A stretch of 64,000 bases of DNA from Microbotryum silenes-acaulis (taxonomy: Eukaryota > Basidiomycota > Microbotryomycetes > Microbotryales > Microbotryaceae). Below, in pieces: positions 22,346 to 33,439 of this stretch. Numbering within the stretch: the first letter of the stretch is position 1; each line of letters starts with the position of its first letter. Both the position numbers and the translations under genes were made by a program. Below the pieces are notes generated by a model. It searched no databases, was not told the DNA's origin, and saw only the letters and a program-made list of their open reading frames with translations. Location: positions 744,001-808,000 of the forward strand of contig QPFY01000014.1 in NCBI GenBank assembly GCA_003665825.1, in the 5' to 3' direction.

Positions 22346-24113
22346 TTAATGAGAATCCTTTCCCCCTTCCTCCTGCTCCTCCTCCACGACCATGTCCGGA
22401 AATACTTCCTCAAAAGCCTCCCCTACGAAATCCAACATGTCACTGGTCTGCATCGCCCTCTTTTTCTTCTCGAACGTGAGGCGGGAAGCCGTGCGAGTGA
22501 TCGTCGATGCCGCATAAGCGGCGAGCCTAGGGATTTCGGATTCGGCTATGGGATCACTGTGGATCGTGAAGAGATCGTACCCAGAGTCAATCAGTCTCCC
22601 TAACCAGGCCTACTCGATTCGGAAATCGTTCACTTCCTCACCTTTCTTCCCCTACCCCACCCTCGCCTTGTTGCCTTTGTAAATAACTCAAACCCCAAGC
22701 CAAGAAACAGCCAACCGCACCACTCAACACATCCCCTTGACCACCACACCTTCTCAAACTCCCCTTCGTCTGATTGATCCAGGCTTCTTCTTCCTTGTCG
22801 TTATTTACTATTCGATCGACGGTACCTTTTTCGAGTACGGTCACACCTCCCAAGGCCGTGGCGAGTTTTCCAGCAAGTAAGGAAGGGTCCGAGGTGGAGG
22901 AATCGGTATCGAGGTTCTTTGGGGTGGGGGAGGGTCGTATACGCAAAGCTCAGTCAGTTGAAGAGATGATCCAAACTGGGGTACGCGAGAGAGCGGGACT
23001 CACGACGGCTTTGCACAACCTCTTGAACTCGACGACGTTAGGGGTCAATACGACTTTGGGGTAACCTTGGATCACCTTGGGATCGGATTGGACGAGCCAG
23101 AGACCATCGGCGTCGATGATGATGAAGAGACCTTCTTTACGGGCGAGGGAGATGGCCGTTCGGGCGGCGAGTTGCATGTGGTTCGAGCGGCCGAGACTGG
23201 TGGAAAGTGCAGTGAGGGAAGGGGATTAGTTCTGGGAGGTGGGCGTTTTGAGGGAAAAAAATCCCCGCTCTCACCCCGGTCCGATGACGAGCACATGCAA
23301 CCGCGGAAAAAGCGATTCGAACAGTTTGGTCAAGGAGGCTTCGGTCCTGTGACGTCCAGGATTCAGAAAACGACTGGGATGAGCATGATTGATCTCATCG
23401 GCGGCGGTCTGTTGATGGTCCGACACTCACGAGTCTTGGACGAGGTCGGTGTGCACGATCAGATCGGGGGAGTAGGTCTTGATGATGTCTGGGTTATGAG
23501 GGATGAGATGAGGTGCACTCGTTTTTTGAGACGGATTGCATATTTTGAAGGGACCTACTTCCGGCTGAGGGTTCACAAATCACGTGGGCGAGATCCGCGC
23601 CCTGAACATCGTGTGCCCCCCAGTCCCGAGGTTGGAGAGTAAGATCGCCACAGTCAGTCGACTGATCCCCATGAGCTCAACAAGCTCCAACAACGAATAC
23701 TCACCAACCTCAGCGTAGTCATGGAAGAGAAGAACGGTGCACCCGAATAACTGCATGTCGGGCCAAAGAACGGTCCTCGATCAGCTCGACGCCCAAACCG
23801 AGACACTCGGGGTGGACGTACTCCTGTGAACCACCTACGACGGCGATGCGACCTGCTTGGCCTTTGTGGAGCGTGGGGGAGAGAGGTGGGATGAGGCGTT
23901 GGCAGCGGGTGAGCATCTGGTGGGATGGGCAAGGGAGGGTTCACGGTCAGGGTCAGGGTCAGGGGTCAGGGGTCAGTTCAGTGGGAGTGACGTCGATGAC
24001 GTTGGTGGGGGGGGGGAGATTCAGCTGCCAGGCGCGAGCGGTGGAGGGTGCCTCGGAGTGGGCTAGACGGAGTGAGAAGCGGTAAGGTGTCTTACCTGTC
24101 GATGTGAGGACAT
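22346..24113 (-). CDS. NNR2: ATP-dependent (S)-NAD(P)H-hydrate dehydratase
   Basis: Repairs hydrated NADH or NADPH by ATP-driven dehydration. Nine exons (24113-24096, 23916-23822, 23750-23705, 23601-23559, 23488-23431, 23346-23275, 23196-23004, 22916-22642, 22556-22346) give 336 residues. Visible blocks, in order: [92 protein letters not shown], and the P-loop-like [15 protein letters not shown]. The tail ([19 protein letters not shown]) is also conserved. The first exon is 18 bases. The exon 8 acceptor (CCCAAAG) is the weakest call, chosen because it alone keeps the frame. The 3' end lies 90 bases from that of PRP4. Confidence 0.9.
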
Positions 24114-24496
24114 GGTCAAGTAGGTAAAGCGCTTGGAGGTGGTCAGAGAAGAAGCGGCTACGAGTCCGGGTGCGACCCGCTTCGAGCGCTCCGAGTCGGT
24201 CTTGCCGACGGACGACCGCCTGCGGACCGCCTGCGCGCGGCGCCGAGCTGCCGATAATAACTTGCAGCTAAGGAACCCCCCAAGGAACTTCAATGCTGAC
24301 TACTTTTCCTCAACTACATGAGCATGAAAACTCCCGTGGATGCTGTCCCTTCTCCCGAGCAGTCCCTGGGTCGTGCCCGCATTACGTAATTTCGAGCAAA
24401 GTATAAAACCCGGCACAGCCGCTGCCGAATCGGTTCCGGGACTTGGCACCGAGCGCCCTCCTCCTCACTCCACCTCGCCCAACTCGACCATCTACC
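24114..24496. promoter_or_regulatory. Bidirectional promoter, NNR2 and HUA1
   Basis: 383 bases separate two divergent start codons. A TATA-like tract (caaagtataaaacc) lies at about 24398-24411, roughly 90 bases before the HUA1 ATG. No other signal is clear. Confidence 0.4.
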
Positions 24497-25839
24497 ATGA
24501 CGACGACGACGACGCGGACCGTACCCCCGCCACCGCTTCCACCCCGCGCTCGGACAGATTCCGAAGGCCTGACCGCTTCGGACGTGCCTGATGAACCGCC
24601 GGTGAGTCATATGGTCGCTCGGAGCACGGCCATATACCATCTACTTTGAGCGCTTACTTGGCCCTTCTGCCACATATTAGCCAGCCTACGAGGCCCAACC
24701 CAACCCAGCGACCCAAGAACAAACTCTGCAGTACGGTCCCTCCCGACCCTTTCAACCCGCAGCTGTCGCGCCTCATCAACCCTATCCTCAGCATCAGCAG
24801 CAGCAGCAAAGCCAAGGACCTTATTCCCCTCCTTCCTCTCTGCCGCCGCCCAATTTTCCCTTTTGGAATGGGCCTAACCTATCGCATCAACAGACAGGGT
24901 TCATGCCCGGACCTTTGAACCCACCACCGCAGCAAGTACAGCAGCAAGGAGGAGGAGGCGCGAATTGGGCTCCGCCGCCCCACCACCCCCACTCCGTCGC
25001 TCCAACCGCACCTGCCTCCGCAGTCTACGCTCCACCCACTTCCCCACCCCCAAATTCCACAACCACCCCAACCCCTTCATCCCCCAAGAACTACGCGCCC
25101 ACGACCGTCGCAACCGCCGGCCAACCGCTCCTCCGTAATGGCCACATCCTCGTCTACCCCATCGGCAAAGAGTCATGTCCAAAGTGTCACAACACGGGCT
25201 ATAAACCTTTCGTAGGAACCGGTGGTGACGATCCGAATCATCCGTGTCGCAAAGTGAGCAAATTCTTCAAGGAGGAGTCGGAACAACGTTGTTGTTGACG
25301 TCCTGATTGGGATCCTTGTTCACAGTGTTGGGAGAAATTCGGTCGACCGTTCACTGGGGCGATCCGTATCGCCGCGACATCAACGCCTACACCGCCGAAT
25401 TACCAAAGACCACTACGACCATCTTATAGGTTTCCTACGGGAGTCCAATTCGGCGGCGGCGTTCATCCAGGTGCTGCGTATCGACAAGCTCAGAGGCCCG
25501 GGATGATGCAACAGCAGGGGACGGCGATGGGGAGTACGTACGGTCAGCCGAACGCGGCGTTCAATGCGCCTTCGAGGATTCATGTCACTCATCAACCCCC
25601 GATCGGTGGTGGGGCAGTAGGTACGTTCGGTCAAATCATCCTCCTTGCTCCCCACTTTGCGGTTCCCGAATCCGAGAACTGATCGGTTCGGTTTGCAATC
25701 CCTCGCAGTCTTCCGACCAGGTGATCCACGATTAGGAGGTATGAGATGTTATCGTTGCGGTGGGGAAGGTACAACGTGGGGTATCTTTTTTCAGGAAGAG
25801 ACGTGCGATCTATGTAGAGGGGTCGGGAGGTTGTATTGA
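24497..25839 (+). CDS. HUA1: Hua1-like proline-rich protein with J-type zinc fingers
   Basis: Yeast Hua1 is a cytoplasmic protein linked to cortical actin patches and ubiquitin-related sorting. Four exons (24497-24601, 24681-25253, 25326-25620, 25709-25839) give 367 residues. The first half is Pro/Gln-rich with PPxY-like stretches. A zinc module follows: CPKCHNTGYKPF and PCRKCWEKFGRPFTGA. A Gln/Gly/Pro linker leads to the conserved C-terminus FRPGDPRLGGMRCYRCGGEG, then EETCDLCRGVGRLY. The two CxxC pairs at each end resemble the DnaJ central zinc domain, as described for Hua1. All phases close, and splice junctions fall in conserved codons. Confidence 0.88.
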
Positions 25840-26136
25840 GGGGGGTTGGGCGTATTGCTTGCGTTCATTTATGACATCGCACATGACCCACTATGTTCAA
25901 TATACGAGATGACGATCACCGGACAAGGGAGGGAGTCGAGAGAAACTGGATGACTTGAGCACCCCCCATGATCAGAGGTCTATGAGATCGGGTTTTCCGA
26001 AGAAACGCGAAGGCGCCTTTCCGAAAACACAACCACCCGCATTTCGTCTCACCAGGATCGAATCTCTTAATGACATATACTTCAATTTCAACATGCCCCT
26101 CAAAACCTCAAACCCAACTCCACCCTTTGACCACTC

Positions 26137-28574
26137 TCAACGTCCCTCCACCTTCCCTTTGCTCTCCCTCATCAACCTCTTCTTATACAAGCGTTCCTTC
26201 AACTCCCCCGCCCTCTTCTCCGACTTGTTGGCTTGCAACGTACGACGAAGAAGGGCTTCGGATGCGAGCGCTTTTTCCGTGGATGCGATGGTAGAGGATT
26301 CCAAGAGTGAAGATGAGGGTGAAACGGCTTGAGCAACAAGTCGTTTCTCCTGCTCCAATCGCTCAAGAACAAGTTGGCGCTTCGCTTCAGAGTAAATCAT
26401 CCTCTTTGACCTTGATGTGATCATTGGCTCGTCGTACGGGATGTTCCAAGAAGGAGCTTCGTCGATCATTGGTGGTGAGGTTTTCGTTTCGGGTGAGATT
26501 TGAGAGTTGGTGAGACGATCGGCTTGAAGACGATTCTTGAGTAGTTTTTGCTTCAGTTCTAGTGCACGAGCGGCGAGTTGTCCTCGTGCGGCCCAATTCG
26601 TCGTCGTCGTCTTGGGGAGGGGAGGCGAAGAAGGTCCCACGACTGGTGGTGGGGGTGAAGAGGGAGAAAGTTCTGCGACGACGGGTGGGGTGATCTTGTT
26701 GGAAAGGGCGGTACGGTATTCGGCCATGAGGCGCGATTGTAGCTCTTCGCGAGAGATCGTACTTGACCTTCTTTTGGACTCGGCGGACCGCACTTCGCTC
26801 GTCGAACAGGGTTCAGAGGAGTGATTCGAGACGGGCTCGACGGGGGAGACTTCACCGACAGTCGTCTTGGATTTCGTTCGTTCGATGATATCCACGATAG
26901 GTGTTGCCGATTTCGCGATGCCAAAGATCGAAAGACTCACTTTGGCAGCACCGGCGGAAGCGTCGGGAGCGTCATGCTTGGTTGAGCAAGTAACGCCGTT
27001 CGTTGGAGGCGGAGCTGAATGTGGTGGCGGTGTAGGCTCTCGGAGAGGCGTGCCGAAGAGTGAGAGGATGTCGGAGGATCCTTCGTCTACGCCGGGTTCG
27101 ATCGTCGCAGTGGAACGAGTCGAGTCTAGGTCCGAGCGTCGTGAGGAAGGTCGAGAAGGAGGTCGATCCAGTGATTGGCGTGAAGGCGCTCGAGGCGGTG
27201 GTCGAGCAGCCAACACCGGCGAGCGAGGTGCAGAAAAAGGTGATCGTCGTCTTGCATCTCTGTGATCGTTTCCTCGGTCATAGCGATCCCTCGAACGATT
27301 TCGAGATTGCGAGTCTTCCTCAACTCGTCGGTCGTAAGGGTTTCTCCCGGCCCATCTCGAATCGTGGTCTCGATCGTGTCGTCCGTTCGATGCCTCCCAA
27401 CCCCTCCGGCCGTCGACCCCTTTACCAAACCTCGGCTCCCTGTCCCTTTCGCTTTCGCTTTCCTCCCCCCTCGGCACCTCCACCTTCTCCGGCCTCCCAT
27501 ACTGCACGAACCGATCATAATCCTCCAACTTGTCAAACGGGCTCCTCGCGAACGTCACAATCTCATGCGCCAAGTGTTCGGCTTGTGCTTGCGGTACAAA
27601 GTCGGCTAAAAGACGTATGGCCGTTGCGGAGCGAAGGTCGAGTTGCGAAGCGATGGAGAGTATGTAAGTCGTGAGGAAGGCGACGTCCACTGAGGAGAAT
27701 ACTTGGAGCTGAGTTGTGGGAAACGAAATCGAGCTCAGCTTTCTGCTGGATCTCATCGTCACTCGAAACCTACAGGTCTTACTCACCTCTCTCCGGACGA
27801 AGACGAGCACCTTGTTCTTGATCGCATTGTTATTGAGCTTGTCCGGACCGAATGGCTTGAACCTCGTATACCGATTCGAAGCGACGTGTTTGGCGAATAG
27901 ACCCTGACGATAGACGAACCGACGACGTTCCAACGCCCTTTCGTTGACTTGTTCGCGCCAGGTCGCCTCGTCCATACCTGCAGCGGGGGAGGTGGCGGGG
28001 TCGCTTCGGCGTCCATAGAGGGCATAGCGCGGGAGGGAGGTGACGCTTGGTCGACGGTGCGAGGTCGATGAGGCGGGGCGAGACGAGCTGGTGGCTAGAA
28101 GACGGTGATCTTCGGCGGCGGTCGAGGTGGACGGCGATCGCAAGGGTACGAGGTGGTGGGTTTGGAAGTCCTTGTTGGATCGGATGTTGTAGATGAGCTC
28201 TTTGAAGGGGCCGAGGCAGAGTGGGCACTGTGGGGTAGGTGGGGCGACGTGGCAGGTGAGGTGAGGAGAAGCACGAGGTGAGAGTATGGAGAGTAGGGAG
28301 ATCTTGGTCGAGGTGACTTGCCTTGCGTGATTGATCGGACCAAGCTCGGATGCATTCCCAGCAGAAAAGTGAATGAAGACATGGTGTGATGACGGTCTGT
28401 CGAGACCAGAGGCAGATACTCCATGGTTGGGCGCGCGCGAGGGAGTGTGGGCGATCAAAGTGGGGTGGAGGGGGGGAACAGGGGTCACCTCAGCTCGAGT
28501 CAGCCGATACGCTCCTAGTGCCGCGTTCATACCTTGTTATGAATCGGGGATAAGCAAATTGCACAGTGTTCCAC

Positions 28575-28611
<37 letters not shown>

Positions 28612-28925
28612 GTCTTGTCATGATGCCCGCGATCGCCGACCTCGTCATCGCTGGCGCTGCTCCGAGTCGTGCGACGGAGCGCATCCCGATCCCGGTCGTG
28701 GTCCCGACTCGGGCGAGAGAAGGCTTTGAGCCCGGATGAGGCAATCGGATCTGTGCCTCCAATCCCGTACACGCATTAGAACAGGCTACTCTCGGACTGA
28801 ACGTAGGTTGACCCGGGGTACGCACCGAACGAGAGCTGGCGCGATGAGGCCGTTTTCTGAACGAGTGCGACGCGATCCTCGTCATCGTCGTCGAGTGAGA
28901 GCCGTCTTCTCTTGGGGGAAGGCAT
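26137..28925 (-). CDS. TOPORS-like RING E3 ubiquitin ligase
   Basis: Five exons (28925-28826, 28750-28533, 28396-28322, 28227-27787, 27708-26137) give 801 residues. The N-terminus is basic (MPSPKRRRLSLDDDDEDR), followed by an Asp11 run encoded by a GTC repeat. The RING finger is split over three exons: HCAICLSPIHNK / TVITPCLHSLFCWECIRAW / KCPLCLGPFKELIYNI. H4 and C5 are separated by three residues, within the RING range. A downstream helical block (VASNRYTRFKPFG, AIRLLADFVPQAQAEHLAHEI, LEDYDRFVQYG) resembles fungal TOPORS-type proteins. An RS/R-rich charged tail and a C-terminal coiled coil follow. The intron after exon 3 has a GC donor (AAG|GCAAGT). TOPORS can act as a ubiquitin and SUMO ligase; that role is inferred here. 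Confidence 0.82.
28572..28611 (+). repeat. GTC/GAC trinucleotide repeat (Asp run in the RING ligase)
   Basis: About twelve uninterrupted GTC units on the plus strand. In the minus-strand gene they encode the acidic run just before the first RING cysteines. Length variation would alter only the linker. Confidence 0.85.
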
Positions 28926-29129
28926 GCTAGCTTGGCGGGGTGGGCATGAGGGGTGGTGCAGTGTGCGCAGTACTACGACGAGCCAGCGGAGTGCGTGAGA
29001 GGCTGTGAGAGCCAGCGCAGGCCAACGCGAGCGCGTCGCACAGCCAGATCGAGATCGGCGCTAAGCTCGAAACCCTCCGCTCTGTGCCACTCTCTGGGCT
29101 TAGTTGAGCTTAGATCGGCGGGTCCCACT

Positions 29130-29460
29130 AGGTCCCCGATGAAAACCCGTCTCGCGCTCTCTCCCCCCTCCCCTCCCCTCACATGCACTCACTCCCCACC
29201 TGGCCACACCCCGCAACGCACTACGCTCCTGCTCGGTACAACGACGATACAGCGTCTCCAGCTTGTCAACTTCCTCGACGGCTGTCTGCGGCTCACGTCC
29301 GGTGTCAATCCTCAGCCGATCCTAACCGTCCAAGTCGTCCTTGTGATTCGCCGTTTCGTCGCAACGAAAACGGCTCGCGTTGTCGCCTGTGCGGGTATTT
29401 AGCCAAGTGACCTCTGACGCGGTTGAACCATGCGGCTCTCTCGCACGGCCCACGCGGACC
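29130..29460. repeat. Dispersed repeat shared with 45.08-45.37 kb
   Basis: From about 29138 to 29351 and again 29411-29440, the sequence matches 45087-45303 and 45335-45364 in the same orientation with scattered differences (for example the shared stretches ctcggtacarcgacgatac and tctgacgcggttgaa). At 45 kb this lies just upstream of a FunK1 gene, so the copy here is probably part of a displaced fragment of that locus. No intact frame is seen. Confidence 0.75.
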
Positions 29461-29566
29461 GAACTTGCAGCCAGCGTCACCTTTGCCGATCATTTCGGTA
29501 GTGAGCAGGCAAATGCATCAGTTGGGGAACTTTACACGAGCTATGTATCGAATTGGGCGACTTTGA

Positions 29567-30059
29567 ACCATGGTAAATATTCTGTTGACAGCGACTCGCA
29601 CTCTCTTCCGTCGTCGATCATGCTTATGATCGCCGTGTGAGAAGTTGGCGAACGGCGTCGTCCTCCACGCAGCAACTTGAAAGTTGACCGTGTAGACCCG
29701 CGCTCCAGTAGATCCTAACATTGCGGAGTGCACGAAATGACGTTGTGATAGCTTCAGGTTTGATTTGGACCTGACCTTTTCCCTCCGTCGACTCCTTTCC
29801 CGTCTCGATCCTTTGGCGCGAGCTTTCCCCCGACCTTGTGGGCATCGAGAACGGAGTCAGGTCCAAATCGAACCTCGAGTTATCACAACGTCATTTCGTG
29901 CAACCCACGATCTTAGGATCCACTGGAGCGCGGGTCTACACCCTCAACTTGCTCCGTCGACTCGCCGTTCGCCAACTTCTCACACGCCGATACGAAGCAT
30001 AATCGATGATCGACGAAGAGAAGAGTGCGAGTCGCCTTCAACAGAATATTTACCATGGT
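29567..30059. repeat. Inverted repeat built from FunK1 gene fragments
   Basis: Left arm 29567-29775 and right arm 29856-30059 are inverted copies around an 80-base spacer; both outer ends read accatggtaaatattctg. The arms encode pieces of the FunK1 gene at 46.4-46.8 kb (LGSxARVYTV and FxMVQ). Spacer plus right arm are colinear with about 46393-46655 on the plus strand. The left arm and the sequence out to about 29440 match 46500-46790 reversed. It is non-coding now and could form a long hairpin if transcribed. Confidence 0.8.
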
Positions 30060-30070
30060 CCCGTTGCTTG

Positions 30071-30782
30071 TCCCGTTGCTTGTGGTTGACCCAAAACGTC
30101 ATCGCAGAGTCAAATTCAAATTGGCCTTCAAACACTCGTGCAATGAGATCCAGACGGTTGCATCAGTGCGCAGAGTGGGCGGGCGAAAGCCAGGCGCATG
30201 AAGGAGAGAGAGTCAAGTCCAGTGTTTAGCAGCTCACGAGGGTAACCAGCGCAGCCAGTTCCCCGAACAGAGTGGAACGATGCCAATGAAAATGCGATAT
30301 CTAAGCTACAAACAACAAGCTTTTCGTGCCTCACTGGGCTCTTCAGCGTTTGAAGCCGCACCTCAATCCTCCGAAGAATGGCCTCGTCTGAACTGTGTCA
30401 AAAACCAACACGAAGTACAGCATAGAAAGTGTTCTCCGTGTATCGCCGAAACAGCCTGCCCGTTGCTTTGTGTTGCCTACAACGTCATCGCATAGTCGAT
30501 TCAAAATTGGCTTCAAACACTTGTGCAATGAGATCCAGACGGTTGCATGAGTGCGCAGAGTGGGCGGGCGAAAGCCAGGCGCATGAAGGAGAGAGTCAAG
30601 TCTAGTGTTTAGCAGCTCACGAGGGTAACCAGCGCAGCCAATTCCCTGAACAGAGTGGAACAATGACAATGAAAAGGCGATATCTAAGCTACAAACAACA
30701 AGCCTTTCGTGCCTCACTGGGCTCTTCAGCGTTTGAAGCCGCACCTCAATCCTCCGAAGAATGGCCTCGTCTGAACTGTGTC
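30071..30782. repeat. Two tandem diverged units behind FunK1 copy 1
   Basis: Unit A (about 30071-30399) and unit B (about 30459-30782) are direct repeats offset by about 383 bases. Both include the FunK1 3' end region (gcctcactgggctcttcagc and onward) and a Helitron replicase fragment. Unit B belongs to the intact FunK1 gene and is shared with copy 2; unit A is an older, more diverged duplicate found only here. Confidence 0.8.
30430..30560 (-). pseudogene. Helitron replicase fragment behind FunK1 copy 1
   Basis: On the minus strand this reads NRLCDDVVG...QRAGCFG, matching NRLCDDVFG...QRAGCFG of the Helitron at 40.56-40.63 kb. The DNA match runs on both sides (tgcaaccgtctggatctc against tgcaaccgtccggatctc). 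It is out of frame with FunK1 and about 190 bases past its stop codon. The same fragment lies behind copy 2 and, more diverged, in unit A. Confidence 0.85.
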
Positions 30783-33094
30783 AAGTCAGCGATCAGCTGG
30801 TCGTGTGAAAAATCGCCCCTTGCCCAGCAAGGACCGAGGACGGCGGCTTCGTCAACCCGCGCGGTCCACAAGCGGCATTGCATACCCAGCCCAGTGTATT
30901 TGGCAACGATGGCCACCAGCTCGGGCACGCCCTTCCAATGCTCCTCGTAGGGTTCGAAGAGTTCCCGGCGTCCCTGTGGCGTCGCGAGCCATAAAGTCTT
31001 GGAGAAAGCGCCGCTGGCCGAATTCCATCGCTCCCATATGCCTCTCGCTTCCTCATACATTCCCGTTGGGTCGTCAGCTCCTTTGGGCAGGATGAACATG
31101 ACGAATACGGCGACGTATACGAGTGACTCCAAGTCATGCCAGGGCTGGTGGAAGAACGGAGCGTTCTCCGCGTCGTTCTTTAGCAGGTCTCGCGCGCGGA
31201 ACGGGAACGTCCCCTGCGAAAACAAGTAGGTGAAGGTTTCAGTCAGTGGAGGGTGCGCGCCAGCGAGGTGTGATAATTCGCACAGAAACAAGGAAACTCA
31301 CCACGGGCTTCCTTCGTTCGGCCTCCCCCTCTGGCCCGTCCATGAACACCGCAGTGTCGTAGTCGATCAATACTCCCCTACCATCGGATGCGACCATGAC
31401 GTTCGCTGCAGACACGTCGCGATGGAGGATGCGGAGGCGGTGAAGACTGCGCAAACCTGTAGTGGGTGGGTGCCAGCCTCATGATCAGCCAAACGGTGTA
31501 AAGACCCCTCCCTCTCCGCCGATGGACAAATGCGGTATCCATACCTTGAGCAGCACCCAGAATGACGGTTGCCAACGCTTCGGTCGAATCGGCGACGCAG
31601 ATCGGCTCGAAGCAGTGCTCGTGAAACACGACTTCCATCGCTCGCGGCTTGAGACCCAACGCGCTGGCGTCGAGGGTGTCAGGGAGGAAACGGGGAACAA
31701 CGACAAAGTCACTCTCGCGATACACGTCGACGATGTTGGTGAGCCCTTGCCGATCCTCGGGTGACGCGTTGGCGATGGCGAGACGGATGCGATCGTGTTC
31801 GTCGCAGCGAGCTTCTTCGACGAACGACACCGTCATCGCGTACTCGGTGTGGGCAGTCGTCCCTTCGCTCCTGGCGGAAACGCGGTAGGCCGAGCTGCGA
31901 CGTCCAAACACGGAGTCGGACCAGTACAGCGGCTCAAGAATCTGGATGGCGTCGAGTCTAGGATCTCCCCTTCGGTGTTCGTTGAACGGCGCAGGTCGAG
32001 GGGGCAGGGCCGAGGAAGGGAAAGCGAAGGAGGTGGGAAAGGCGTCGTCACACAGAGACGCGATGACGCCGACGTCGCGATCGCTCAAGCTAAGCAATCT
32101 CGCCAGGAAAGTCGAAAGGTGCCCACTCGCTTCGGTACAGTAGATCACAGGGCTGCAAAAATGTCCACTCGGAGTACGAAGCATGATTTCGAGTTGTTGC
32201 CCGTGCAAGAGGAAACCAAACACGTGGGATCGCATCGAATGCGAGACGAGCATGCGAAGGGATCGTTCTAGCCGCACGTCGCCGTAGACAAGGTCGGAGT
32301 GAGGTGAAGCATCGATCGGGCGGGCGCCAATTTCGGCAACCGCAGCGAGCTGGGTTCCGCTACAAGGACCACCCCACTGGTCGTCATCGGCCGAGGTCCA
32401 CGTAGCTCCGATGTTCTGGTTGGCCTTGATAGCCTCATGGGTGAAAACGAGGAGGTCAGGGAGGGCCTTTGGGCGGTAGAGGTTGTCCTTGTTCTCTGCT
32501 TGGAAGCTCAAGATGCGACCTCGACTCTTCTGTTCACTCGGTGGTCAAACTCAGCTCGGGCACGTTCACCAGACACCGATGTTCATCAAGTGCCCTGCAC
32601 GCACTCACCAACGTCGGCTTTCCGTCTTCCCACACAATCTCTGGGACGACCGTCATGTCAATGTCGTCGGTCAACGGCGCGAGGAAAAAGTCCTTCAATC
32701 CCGCCCATTCGATCTCGCGGTCTCCGTCGTGACTTTGGTCGGATGAGGAGCCCAGAGACCTGAGCCTAGTCATGCGACTGACACCCTGAAAGGGGGGTGG
32801 CTTGGTGTCGCTTTGAGCCGGGGACGACGTGGCCGACGCTGCTTTGGGCGCTGACGTTGCTTCTTGGTCGGACCCATGCGACTGAGACTTATCGTCCCAT
32901 TGCGGTGGGGGCGAGGACCAAGTGGCCGACCCGGCGGTGGATGCGCCGCGCGGGGGCGAGTCGAATTTGAACGATGGGCTTGTCGAAGGCGAGCTGTGGC
33001 TGTGTTGACTCGTACTGGGAGAGTCGGGGGGCGTTCGCCGTTCAGTGTAGTGTTCAGCACTGCTGCGGCTCTCGCCGGGTTGAGCCTGGGACAT
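30746..33094 (-). CDS. FunK1-family protein kinase, copy 1
   Basis: FunK1 kinases are fungal-specific, expanded in basidiomycetes and of unknown role. Four exons (33094-32609, 32529-31545, 31456-31302, 31213-30746) give 697 residues. After a Ser/Pro-rich leader of about 130 residues comes the FunK1 N-region, then the catalytic loop ILHRDVSAANVMVAS (HRD at 502-504, Asn 509) and LIDYDTA in place of DFG (522-524). Exon 4 holds GTFPFRARDLL and WHDLESLVYVAVFVMF, the family's P+1/aF region. At the usual beta-3 lysine position I read AMTVSFVEEA with no Lys, so catalysis is uncertain, although the HRD and DYD acids are kept. It is intact, lies inside the duplicated segment, and differs from copy 2 only in exon 4. 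Confidence 0.88.
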
Positions 33095-33439
33095 GTTGAG
33101 TACGAGGGGAAGGCGAAGCGAGCTGTAGCTGTTGAATGTTGAATGCTGTACACGACGCAACGAGCTCGTCAATGTTCGAGACCGAAGCGACGTAGTAGTG
33201 GGAGTCGGCCGTCGCAGCGGGTCGACTCGAGTCTCGACTCACGTGACGAGGGTACTACGACGCACACAAACCAGTGGATTGGCGTACGAGGTTAGAAAGA
33301 CGATGATAACGGGTGTCAGTGGCGACGACGTAGTGGCGGCGACGAAGCGACGGTTCAGGCAAGAGGCCAAGCCGCGTCGAGGCGCGCCTGTCGAGCTCTG
33401 GTCAAGTTGTCAAGCCCGAAAGCAGCCGAAAGCGGGCCC

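Noticed and set aside
30877..31112. Repeat-induced point mutation as the cause of the clustered differences
   Set aside because: Changes are confined to 236 bp, run in both directions between copies, and include four transversions. RIP would affect the whole duplicate with C-to-T bias.
31795..32271. Plus-strand 158-aa frame, repeated at 51436-51912
   Set aside because: Antisense shadow of FunK1 exon 2. Present twice only because the segment is duplicated.
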